This document shows positions 7,117 to 12,493 of a stretch of DNA of 26,285 nucleotides, piece by piece. Numbering within the stretch: the first letter of the stretch is position 1; each line of letters opens with the position of its first letter. This stretch comes from an uncultured Selenomonadales bacterium (GTDB lineage: Bacteria; Bacillota; Negativicutes; Selenomonadales; Selenomonadaceae), in NCBI GenBank assembly GCA_947165405.1, contig CAMVAG010000004.1, forward strand, positions 1-26,285, read 5' to 3'. Made by a program: the position numbers and the translations under genes. The notes beneath the pieces were generated by a model that was given only the letters and a program-made list of their open reading frames with translations, had not been told where the DNA came from and ran no database searches.

Positions 7117-7207
7117 AGATTATTTGCCGATTGCCATTGCCGGCGGTGTGCTCGGCTTTATCGTCGGCGTCGGTGTCTTCGTCTGGACTTATCTTACGGT
7201 CTTTTGA
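7100..7207 (+). CDS. 35-residue single-pass membrane microprotein
   Basis: ATG 7100 to TGA 7205-7207, with TGGAGG ten bases upstream. After MKNFIEDYLP, residues 11-34 form one Gly/Val-rich transmembrane helix (IAIAGGVLGFIVGVGVFVWT). It is tucked between a two-helix membrane protein and a zinc-finger protein, overlapping the former. Function unknown; interaction with the neighbouring membrane protein is plausible. Confidence 0.6.
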   Translation: MKNFIEDYLPIAIAGGVLGFIVGVGVFVWTYLTVF

Positions 7208-7208
7208 T

Positions 7209-7514
7209 ATGGGTGCGTTCGATAGGGTCTGCCCCGTCTGCGGCAAGACCTTTGAAATAAAAAACATTCGGCAGATTTATTGCAGCTACAAATGCGGAAA
7301 CAAAGCTCGATACAAGCCGCGTGAAAAAGTTCTGCCGCAATCTCATGGCACCGGCAATAACACTTGCCTGTATTGCGGAGCCGCTTTTACCGCAACGGTT
7401 TACAATAAAAAGTTTTGTTGTGAGAGTTGCAGAAGAAAATTCCGCTACAGAGAAAACCTCGAAGAAAACCGCCGCAAGGCTCGTGAGTATTATTGGAATC
7501 ACAAATGGAGGTAA
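7209..7514 (+). CDS. double zinc-finger (treble-clef/zinc-ribbon-like) small protein
   Basis: 101 residues from the ATG one base after the previous TGA; no Shine-Dalgarno is evident, so translation is probably by re-initiation. Two Cys4 modules are visible: CPVCGKTFE...QIYCSYKCGNKARY and CLYCGAAFT...KKFCCESCRRKFRYR. A basic helical tail follows (RRKAREYYWNHKWR). The modules resemble those in three other small genes of this window. Nucleic-acid binding is the likely activity; the target is unknown. Confidence 0.75.
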   Translation: MGAFDRVCPVCGKTFEIKNIRQIYCSYKCGNKARYKPREKVLPQSHGTGNNTCLYCGAAFTATVYNKKFCCESCRRKFRYRENLEENRRKAREYYWNHKWR

Positions 7515-7517
7515 GCC

Positions 7518-7712
7518 ATGCGCAAGATTAAAATCCGCACGCCAAAAAGCTTGAGACTGCCAAAGAATACGCCCGTTGTCTTATTGCCGCCGTCGCTTTA
7601 CTACATCAATCATATCATGGCGCAGGAGAAAGCCGAGCGGCAACAATTCTGGGAAGACGTTTGGGAAGGTTTAAAAATCACTTTGAGAGGTGACCACTGT
7701 GCGGAAGATTAA
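7518..7712 (+). CDS. small basic hypothetical protein
   Basis: 64 residues starting MRKIKIRTPKSLRLPKNTP, with TGGAGG eight bases upstream. The N-terminus is basic; the C-terminal half is a Trp/Glu-rich helix (AERQQFWEDVWEGLKITL). It overlaps the YopX-like gene by 14 bases. No family recognised. Confidence 0.65.
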   Translation: MRKIKIRTPKSLRLPKNTPVVLLPPSLYYINHIMAQEKAERQQFWEDVWEGLKITLRGDHCAED

Positions 7713-8028
7713 ATTTCGCGGACGCAGCGTCAAAACCAAACAATTCGTCTACGGCTTCTATTGCAAGCGAGGCATTGACGGCTTGCACAAGATACTTACA
7801 TTCAACAAAGGCTTTCAAGGTTTTATCCCCGTCGTCGTCGAGCCCGGAAGCGTTGTTCAATTCGTCGGCTACGACAAGAACGGCAAAGAAGTCTACGAAG
7901 GTGATACCGTCGTCGGCGAAGACGGCATGCAATGGAACGCCGATTGGAGTTATATCCTCATTTCGGACGACGGCTTTGAGCATCCCCTTGATTTAGAATT
8001 TTTCACGCTCAAGGAGGACAAACAATGA
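7699..8028 (+). CDS. YopX-like phage protein
   Basis: 109 residues. The GTG at 7699 is chosen because GAGAGG lies eight bases before it; the in-frame GTG at 7690 overlaps that site. It carries the family hallmarks: the N-terminal (R)KIKFRGRSVKTKQFVYG, VVQFVGYDKNGKEVYEGDTV in the centre and a C-terminal hydrophobic strand. YopX-like proteins are very common in Bacillota phages; their function is not established. A broken and an intact relative follow directly. Confidence 0.85.
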   Translation: MRKIKFRGRSVKTKQFVYGFYCKRGIDGLHKILTFNKGFQGFIPVVVEPGSVVQFVGYDKNGKEVYEGDTVVGEDGMQWNADWSYILISDDGFEHPLDLEFFTLKEDKQ

Positions 8029-8169
8029 AACACCGAATCCGTATCAACGGCGAAGTGCAAGCAAATCGATTGTGAACTCGACAGCCACGTTTACGATTGC
8101 AACGGTCGTGAAATCTTCGAAGGCGATATTGTCAAAATAACAACGATGTCGAGTGGCGGTAAACATTAA
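8025..8169 (+). pseudogene. frameshifted YopX-like fragment
   Basis: An ATG with AAGGAGG just upstream (8011-8017) opens MKHRIRING but meets a stop after 16 codons. Moving forward one base at 8052 opens a frame reading KCKQIDCELDSH...YDCNGREIFEGDIVK and ending at 8169, the C-terminal YopX signature (DxNGxEIxEGDIV). The short length (about 47 residues) and the single-base shift indicate a decayed copy. The ribosome binding site is still excellent, so a short peptide may still be made. Confidence 0.6.
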
Positions 8170-8272
8170 TTTTGAAAGAGGTGAATTGCCGCCTGCAGGA
8201 GTTCACTTCCCCTTGAAAACAAAATTTAAAACTTAAAACCTTCCGCCGCCCGACTTTTTATAAGGAGAAACT

Positions 8273-8578
8273 ATGGACAAGATAAAATTTCGCGGACGCG
8301 GTCTTTGTGATACTGATTTGTATTACGGTGGTTATGATAACGGCTGTATATACATAGGGTGCTTTCCTTACTATGTCGAGCCCGATAGCGTTGCTCAATA
8401 CGCCTTCACCGACAGCAACGGAAATGAAATCTACACCGGCGACATCGTCATCAGCGAAGACGGAACAGAGTACACCGTTAAGCTTGTGCCCATTGCCGAA
8501 AACGAAATCGAATATGTGAGGCTCGATACCGAACTGGATAATCGCGCCTTTGAGTTAAAGGAGATTCGTCATGAGTGA
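8273..8578 (+). CDS. YopX-like phage protein, second copy
   Basis: 101 residues starting MDKIKFRGRGLCDTDLYYGG, with AAGGAG upstream. The conserved core is VAQYAFTDSNGNEIYTGDIV. It is clearly related to the copy at 7699 but with a different middle, so the pair looks like old paralogs or separate acquisitions. A ~100-base non-coding stretch precedes it, the first sizeable gap in this operon. Function of the family is unknown. Confidence 0.85.
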   Translation: MDKIKFRGRGLCDTDLYYGGYDNGCIYIGCFPYYVEPDSVAQYAFTDSNGNEIYTGDIVISEDGTEYTVKLVPIAENEIEYVRLDTELDNRAFELKEIRHE

Positions 8579-8837
8579 AGATTTTTTCAATCCGGCGTTC
8601 ATACCCGACGACTTCAAGAAAACTTTCGGAGAAAACTTTTTTATAACCGCGATGCCGCACATACTTATCACCACTCAATGTATTGCTTTCATTGAGCTTT
8701 GCCGGCTCTTAATCAAGAAAGGTGTTATCACCGAAGACGAATACCAACTGCTTTTAGACACGGCCAGCAAAAAAGCTGCCGAGACTTTTGAGCAAGTTTG
8801 GGATTCCGTAACCGGTAAGGATTCGAATAATGACTAA
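8571..8837 (+). CDS. small helical hypothetical protein
   Basis: 88 residues starting MSEDFFNPAFIPDDFKKTFG, with AAAGGAG before the ATG and an eight-base overlap with the YopX-like gene. The middle has a moderately hydrophobic helix (ITTQCIAFIELCRLLIKKG), followed by EDEYQLLLDTASKKAAETF. Not clearly membrane-bound. No family recognised. Confidence 0.65.
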   Translation: MSEDFFNPAFIPDDFKKTFGENFFITAMPHILITTQCIAFIELCRLLIKKGVITEDEYQLLLDTASKKAAETFEQVWDSVTGKDSNND

Positions 8838-9177
8838 GAACAAAGCTTATGCAATTTCAAAATATTTAGCTACTCAATGCGACGAGGCTCATATCTTCGT
8901 TGCCAAAGTCGGAAGCGGTTGCCTCTGTGACGTTCGCACTCAAGGCGACGCTTACACCTTGCTGACTATGTTTTTTACGCTCATCGACCGCACCTTTAAA
9001 AACCTCAAAGTAAAAGAACAAGACGAATTCTGCCGCCTCTTGGCTCAAGCCATAAAACTTTACGTCGAGGAAGAATATCGACCGCCCAAGCCCCAAGAAA
9101 ATATTTCCGATAAGCAGCGCAAGAAACGTATCAGCAACAACGAGAAAATTATTTCTGCCATTGAAAATGTTATTTAG
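8830..9177 (+). CDS. hypothetical phage protein
   Basis: 115 residues starting MTKNKAYAISKYLATQCDEA, overlapping the previous gene by eight bases. The N-terminal half is alpha/beta with GSGCLCDVRTQGDAYTLLTM; the C-terminal part is helical and basic (NISDKQRKKRISNNEKII). Possibly nucleic-acid binding, but no motif is recognised. It is the last gene before the structured RNA element at 9184-9281, which probably ends this transcript segment. Confidence 0.7.
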   Translation: MTKNKAYAISKYLATQCDEAHIFVAKVGSGCLCDVRTQGDAYTLLTMFFTLIDRTFKNLKVKEQDEFCRLLAQAIKLYVEEEYRPPKPQENISDKQRKKRISNNEKIISAIENVI

Positions 9178-9183
9178 TTGATG

Positions 9184-9281
9184 ACTTTGAGTGGCAAGAG
9201 CCAAATAAATTACAGAAAGAAGGAAATCTCCTTAACCAAATTTGCGACAGCTGTAATTAACCTTGCCACTCTAAGTTTTTT
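9184..9281 (+). ncRNA. nested three-stem RNA element ending in a terminator-like T-run
   Basis: The outer stem pairs ACTTTGAGTGGCAAG (9184-9198) with CTTGCCACTCTAAGT (9262-9276), 15 bp with one mismatch. A middle stem pairs AATTACAG (9208-9215) with CTGTAATT (9251-9258). An inner hairpin pairs AAGGA (9220-9224) with TCCTT (9229-9233) over an AATC loop. Six Ts (9276-9281) follow the outer stem, so the whole can act as a terminator. The internal architecture is richer than a simple terminator and could be a regulatory or small RNA. Confidence 0.6.
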
Positions 9282-9319
9282 ATATTAAACGTCGCCTGCT
9301 TTTTATAGGAGTGCCAATC

Positions 9320-9526
9320 ATGAAATGCCTTACTTGCAGAAAAGAATTTGTCCCCACCGGGAATAATCAAAAATATTGCTCGACGCGTTGCAGAGACATT
9401 GCAAGACAATTTCGCAACGCTGAAAAGCGTAAGGCTCTCCGCCGTCAACAACTTATGGATTCGTGGCGCGTGCCGCCTTTGGGAGGAAATAATCATGAAG
9501 TTCAAACAACCGCCCTTGAAAATTAA
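9320..9526 (+). CDS. single zinc-finger small protein
   Basis: 68 residues from the ATG at 9320, with TAGGAG ten bases upstream. One Cys4 module is visible near the N-terminus (CLTCRKEFVPTGNNQKYCST, continuing RC), followed by a basic helix (RQFRNAEKRKALRRQQL). It is one of four related small zinc-finger genes in the window. It overlaps the next gene by 32 bases. Nucleic-acid binding is likely; the target is unknown. Confidence 0.72.
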   Translation: MKCLTCRKEFVPTGNNQKYCSTRCRDIARQFRNAEKRKALRRQQLMDSWRVPPLGGNNHEVQTTALEN

Positions 9527-9698
9527 TTGCGATGGCTTGAGCAAAAAACTCATCGCCGACCTTGCCGACCGTTTGTCTTTGCACTTTGAAGACGTTAAGG
9601 CTTGGGGCGATGAAATTTCTGCCGAGTCGCCGCTTGATTCTCATCACTACAACGACGCGTGGCGTATCCTTGATAAGTTCGGCGTCACTGCCGTTTAG
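9495..9698 (+). CDS. small hypothetical protein
   Basis: 67 residues starting MKFKQPPLKINCDGLSKKLI, preceded by GGGAGG. Mostly helical and acidic (IADLADRLSLHFEDVKAWGD). The 32-base overlap with the zinc-finger gene is unusual in length, but the ribosome binding site is convincing. No family recognised. Confidence 0.62.
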   Translation: MKFKQPPLKINCDGLSKKLIADLADRLSLHFEDVKAWGDEISAESPLDSHHYNDAWRILDKFGVTAV

Positions 9699-9714
9699 GA
9701 GGTGCGCGGAAAAC

Positions 9715-9831
9715 TTGGTTACTCTCATTTTGTTAAGCTTGGCTCTCTTTGCCGGCTTGACTTACGGCTCTGCTTTGCTGATTGTCGCGCTCGGTAAGCT
9801 CGGCGCATTATTTTGTAAACCGTTGCCATAG
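9715..9831 (+). CDS. 38-residue membrane microprotein, TTG start
   Basis: TTG 9715 follows AGGAGGTG by about ten bases, and this frame runs to TAG at 9829-9831. The product is almost entirely one hydrophobic helix (LVTLILLSLALFAGLTYGSA continuing LLIVAL) with a short C-terminus containing one Cys. A GTG closer to the ribosome binding site is in another frame and not usable. Role unknown. Confidence 0.5.
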   Translation: MVTLILLSLALFAGLTYGSALLIVALGKLGALFCKPLP

Positions 9832-9837
9832 TTCATG

Positions 9838-9883
9838 TCAGTCGCTCGTTCAGCGGGCGATTGAGACGAGCTATCGCTCAATC
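9838..9883 (+). other. two overlapping, mutually exclusive hairpins
   Basis: TCAGTCGCTCG (9838-9848) pairs with CGGGCGATTGA (9854-9864). The same GATTGAG (9859-9865) can instead pair perfectly with CTCAATC (9877-9883). Only one can form at a time, as in attenuators and RNA switches. A third hairpin follows at 9913-9942, pairing CCGCTCGATTA with TAATCGGGCGG. The stretch 9832-9948 has no credible gene. Confidence 0.5.
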
Positions 9884-9912
9884 ATTCATTTTAAAGACTC
9901 CTCTCTGTGTTA

Positions 9913-9942
9913 CCGCTCGATTAAACGGGGATAATCGGGCGG
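9913..9942 (+). other. 11-bp hairpin
   Basis: CCGCTCGATTA (9913-9923) pairs with TAATCGGGCGG (9932-9942), 11 bp with one G-T wobble, around AACGGGGA. It lies seven bases upstream of the tRNA-like element. The CGCTCG/CGGGCG pairing matches that in neighbouring hairpins, suggesting a related family. No T-run follows. Confidence 0.5.
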
Positions 9943-9948
9943 CAATAT

Positions 9949-10011
9949 GCGGGCAACAGGTGTGCGGCGGTCTCATACAATCGCCGCGTCGGTTCGAATC
10001 CGACTGCCCGC
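9949..10011 (+). tRNA. tRNA-like element, CAU-type loop, D arm missing
   Basis: A 7-bp acceptor stem (GCGGGCA 9949-9955 with TGCCCGC 10005-10011) and a canonical T arm (GTCGG-TTCGAAT-CCGAC) are exact. Between them are an eight-base linker (ACAGGTGT) and one 8-bp arm, GCGGCGGT/ATCGCCGC. Its loop CTCATACA contains U-CAU-A as in Met tRNAs. There is no room for a normal D arm, and total length is 63 bases rather than 75 or so. It is either a decayed tRNA, an unusual truncated tRNA, or a tRNA mimic. Confidence 0.5.
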
Positions 10012-10052
10012 CAAATTTGTTATCTCCTTTCCATTAAAACCCCCTCAAAATT

Positions 10053-10099
10053 TTTTCTCTTAGTTCAGCCGCTCGGTGACGGGCGGTTGACTTAAGAGA
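10053..10099 (+). other. long hairpin with GTGA tetraloop, copy A
   Basis: An outer stem TTCTCTTA/TAAGAGAA continues into a stem ending GCTCG-GTGA-CGGGC, about 20 pairs including wobbles. GTGA is a GNRA-class tetraloop. AAAGGA follows directly, then a tiny ATG-CTT-GCT-TAG frame (10114-10125). The same cap occurs in the hairpin at 11894-11948. The remaining stretch to the gene at 10203 holds two small hairpins (GCCC/GGGC at 10140-10151 and GTGCT/AGCAC at 10169-10184). Confidence 0.6.
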
Positions 10100-10202
10100 A
10101 AGGATGTGATGTTTATGCTTGCTTAGACAAAAAAATAATGCCCTCTTGGGCGCAATGTTATTCGTGTCGTGCTGATTATAGCACAGAAAGTGAGAAAAAC
10201 AA

Positions 10203-10895
10203 ATGGCTACAAAAAAAGAAGAAACGGCTCTGCAAGTCGATTTGCGGGCACTTAACATTCAATCCTTCCAACTCAAAATCGTTGGGGATTCGCCGCTCAT
10301 CTGCCACGCTTGGAGCGAAAAAGCTAAAAAGATGATGTTGGACAAGCAGCAAAAAAAAGCTGCTACTGCGAAAGAAATTCGTTGCCCGCTGATTGAATTC
10401 GCCGATTCGCTTTATTGGCTCACACCCAAACCCGACTTTGCCGGTTTAACCAATGACCAAGCCAAAGAAATTCTCGCTGACGTTATTCCGCAAAGCAAAT
10501 TTGGCTTCCCTGCCGTCGCCTTCAAAGCCGCCGCTCTCGACGCAGGGTATCAGCAGGGTGCACTTGTCCGCAATTCGGGTACGGGTGACTTGTCAAAACC
10601 GACGGCTCGCGGAGCTATACGCGTTTTGGGTGAAGCAGGCGAAGGCGAATATGCTGTTATCGAAGGCACACCTACTCCACGCGAAGACATCGGGCGCATT
10701 GGTAACAATTCGGTTGACCTTCGCTATCGCGCCGAATTCAAAGATTGGCAAACAAAACTGCAAATCCAATACAACGCAAGTGTTATTTCGCCGGAACAAG
10801 TTATCAATCTGTTTGTGCTCGGCGGCTTCGCTAACGGCGTCGGTGATTGGCGTCCTGCTAAAGACGGCATCTTCGGCACTTTCCACGTCGAGTAA
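10203..10895 (+). CDS. conserved phage protein (early/replication region), function unknown
   Basis: 230 residues. I recognise the pattern as a widespread phage protein of unknown function: IVGDSPLICHAWSEKAKKMM near the N-terminus, KFGFPAVAFKAAALDAG in the middle, EGTPTPREDIGRIG, LRYRAEFKDW and a C-terminal GDWRPAKDGIFGTFHVE. Homologues usually sit in early regions near recombination and replication genes. The Shine-Dalgarno is weak (AAAGTGAG some 11 bases upstream). A ~370-base structured leader precedes it and the first G-rich pentamer array begins 17 bases after its stop. Confidence 0.75.
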   Translation: MATKKEETALQVDLRALNIQSFQLKIVGDSPLICHAWSEKAKKMMLDKQQKKAATAKEIRCPLIEFADSLYWLTPKPDFAGLTNDQAKEILADVIPQSKFGFPAVAFKAAALDAGYQQGALVRNSGTGDLSKPTARGAIRVLGEAGEGEYAVIEGTPTPREDIGRIGNNSVDLRYRAEFKDWQTKLQIQYNASVISPEQVINLFVLGGFANGVGDWRPAKDGIFGTFHVE

Positions 10896-10912
10896 TTAAT
10901 TAATCGTAAAAG

Positions 10913-11117
10913 CTTGGCTGGCAGGGTCTGGCTCGGTGCGGTCAAGCAGGATGTGGTGGGGTAAGGCATGGCTGGCGAGGCGCGGCAAGGCATGGCAAGG
11001 CACGGATGTGGTGGGGCAAGGCGTGGTGCGGTGAGGTGTGGCTGGCAAGGCGAGGCTTGGCATGGCGCGGTGAGGCTTGGTGTGGCGCGGTGAGGCAAGT
11101 TTAGGCTGGCTTGGCAA
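10913..11117 (+). repeat. G-rich degenerate pentamer array 1 (GGYNN, about 41 units)
   Basis: GG dinucleotides recur every five bases: units such as GGCAA, GGCAT, GGCGC, GGTGA, GGTGT and GGCTT, with a few four-base (GGCT) and six-base (GGATGT) units. The + strand is almost free of C except in GGC. The longer word GGATGTGGTGGGG occurs twice. A five-base period is incompatible with coding, and open frames through it are artefacts. It fills the whole gap between two conserved phage genes. Confidence 0.9.
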
Positions 11118-11139
11118 TAAAAAATTAGGAGGTAGTTAC

Positions 11140-11634
11140 ATGGTGGAAAAAGTGGAAAAGGTTTGGAAGGCGGGGACTCAAATCCCTGTCAAAGCGGAAG
11201 TTGCTTGCGCCGCTATCGTCGACTTGCAAAAAAGGCTCGGCAAAGATTCTGTCACGGCAAGAGAATTGCTTGACGCTTCACGCGATGAAAATGCTCCGCT
11301 CCATAATTGTTTTGAGTGGGATGATTCAGTTGCCGCCGAAAAATACCGGCTCACTCAAGCGCGGCACATTATCAGCAGCGTTGAAATCATTATCCGCAGA
11401 GAAAGTGACCAACCGATTGTGACACGCGCTTTTCTTAATGTAAAACCGCCTTTGCCTAAAGTGGAAGGTTGTTTTGTCTCGTCCGATGTTGTTATGACGA
11501 CTCCCGCTTATCTCAATCAAGTTTTAAAAAATGCTCTTAGTGAACTTCGCGCCTTTCAAAAAAAGTATCAGGCTTATCAAGAATTGACGGGCGTCTTCAA
11601 GGCTATCGACGCCTTTGAAGATTCTCTCAAATAA
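11140..11634 (+). CDS. conserved phage protein between the two pentamer arrays
   Basis: 164 residues from ATG 11140, preceded by TTAGGAGGT. A recognisable but uncharacterised phage family pattern: an N-terminal basic segment, then AAIVDLQKRLGKDSVTAREL, HNCFEWDDSVAAEKYRLTQA, and a helical C-terminus (NALSELRAFQKKYQAYQELT). The first residues MVEKVEKVWKAG are charged. It is flanked on both sides by the pentamer arrays and nothing else, so it may have moved with them or be regulated by them. Function unknown. Confidence 0.75.
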   Translation: MVEKVEKVWKAGTQIPVKAEVACAAIVDLQKRLGKDSVTARELLDASRDENAPLHNCFEWDDSVAAEKYRLTQARHIISSVEIIIRRESDQPIVTRAFLNVKPPLPKVEGCFVSSDVVMTTPAYLNQVLKNALSELRAFQKKYQAYQELTGVFKAIDAFEDSLK

Positions 11635-11647
11635 TTTATTCAACTAC

Positions 11648-11897
11648 CGGCGGGGCAGGGCTTGGCACGGCGCGGCTAGTTGTGGTTTGGCAAGGTAGGG
11701 TTTGGTATGGCTGGCTCGGCATGGTTCGGCTGGTCAGTGTTAGGCGTGTTAGTGCGTGGTGTGGCTTGGCATGGTTTGGCTGGCAAGGTTAGGCAGGGCT
11801 GGGATGGCGTGGTGAGGCGCGGCAAGGTGTGGCTGGCAAGGTGGGGCGTGTTGTTGCGAGGTCTGGTGAGCACGGCGCGGTAGTGTTTGTTTAGGCT
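11648..11897 (+). repeat. G-rich degenerate pentamer array 2 (GGYNN)
   Basis: Same design as array 1 but more diverged: GGCTT, GGCAC, GGCGC, GGTTT, GGCAA, GGTAT, GGCAT and so on, with interspersed four- and six-base units. The word GTGGCTGGCAAGG is shared exactly with array 1. Both arrays contain TTTAGGCT at or near the right end. It fills the whole gap after the 11140 gene and runs into the hairpin at 11894. Confidence 0.88.
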
Positions 11898-11948
11898 AAT
11901 CCTTGAATCCCGCTGCTCGGTGACGGGCGGCGGGCTTGAATGATTAGC
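11894..11948 (+). other. long hairpin with GTGA tetraloop, copy B
   Basis: GCTAATC (11894-11900) pairs perfectly with GATTAGC (11942-11948). Inside, a ~17-pair stem with wobbles and one mismatch ends in the same GCTCG-GTGA-CGGGC cap seen at 10053-10099. The outer stem sequence differs from copy A while pairing is kept, which is covariation. The ribosome binding site AAAGGAG of the next gene follows immediately. Confidence 0.65.
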
Positions 11949-11963
11949 AAAGGAGTGAGACCG

Positions 11964-12245
11964 ATGAAAAAAGATAAATACTGCTCGCAAGAGCAATTCG
12001 AACTCTTCCGGCAAGAAATGGAACGCCGCTATCGGTTTTCCGACAAGACGTATCTCGAACATCGCGGTTGGCAAGGTTACGTCTCCAAGCGGCATAACAA
12101 CATTGCCGATTTCGATGAGTGGGTTGGCATTGAAACTTCGACCGGTCGCCGCATTTCTGGTGACACGTTCGAAGAAGCCGAACAGAATTTTAAATTGCTC
12201 GTCGACGCTATGATTGCCGCCGATGATGATTCGGAGAAACTGTAA
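11964..12245 (+). CDS. small hypothetical protein with HicB-like tail
   Basis: 93 residues from ATG 11964, with AAAGGAG upstream. An N-terminal charged helix (EQFELFRQEMERRYRFSD) is followed by a small domain ending GRRISGDTFEEAEQNFKLLV, which resembles the GDTxEEAxxN segment of HicB-type folds. The remainder of HicB is not convincingly present and no HicA toxin neighbours it. It shares one base with the next gene (TAATG). Confidence 0.6.
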   Translation: MKKDKYCSQEQFELFRQEMERRYRFSDKTYLEHRGWQGYVSKRHNNIADFDEWVGIETSTGRRISGDTFEEAEQNFKLLVDAMIAADDDSEKL

Positions 12246-12493
12246 TGACTGATAAAGAGAAATACAAAACCGCGTTCATGAAACTTTACGACGACGCTTT
12301 GGAGGTTTATCGCGATTTGTATGATTCAATTTCTCGTGATCATTACATTATCGACGACGCGATTAGTTGCAGGCTGTGCCCGTTCTTTGGTGCCGATTGC
12401 AACGGCTTGAGAGATGTGCCGCCTGCCGTCTGCCGTGAAGATATTTTCAAGTGGTATCTGGAACATGTCACAAAAAAGGAGGACAACCTATGA
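12245..12493 (+). CDS. small Cys-containing hypothetical protein
   Basis: 82 residues. An N-terminal helical part (KEKYKTAFMKLYDDALEVYR) precedes a Cys cluster CRLCPFFGADCNGLRD...AVC that could bind zinc or an iron-sulphur cluster. It starts on the last base of the preceding stop codon, indicating coupled translation, and overlaps the SSB gene by four bases (ATGA). Function unknown. Confidence 0.65.
   Translation: MTDKEKYKTAFMKLYDDALEVYRDLYDSISRDHYIIDDAISCRLCPFFGADCNGLRDVPPAVCREDIFKWYLEHVTKKEDNL

Noticed and set aside
10129..10151. Minus-strand terminator (GCCC/GGGC hairpin with seven As on the plus strand)
   Set aside because: The stem is only four strong pairs and no minus-strand gene lies upstream of it, so function is doubtful.
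10034..10258. 74-codon minus-strand frame
   Set aside because: Crosses hairpins and the start of a well-supported plus-strand gene; no ribosome binding site and a low-quality product.
10724..11117. Open frames encoding Pro/His/Ala/Thr-rich repeats opposite array 1
   Set aside because: The repeat has a five-base period and occasional four- and six-base units, which is incompatible with selected codons. The frames are by-products of a stop-poor G/C-rich repeat.
11680..11883. 67-codon frame through array 2 (Gly/Trp/Val-rich)
   Set aside because: Follows the GGYNN pentamers with no ribosome binding site; non-coding repeat.
10913..11897. CRISPR array
   Set aside because: Units are five bases with no conserved ~30-base repeat and no spacers; no cas genes nearby.
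11676..12095. 139-codon minus-strand frame opposite array 2 and the 11964 gene
   Set aside because: Half of it is the repeat read backwards and half is antisense to a gene with a good ribosome binding site.
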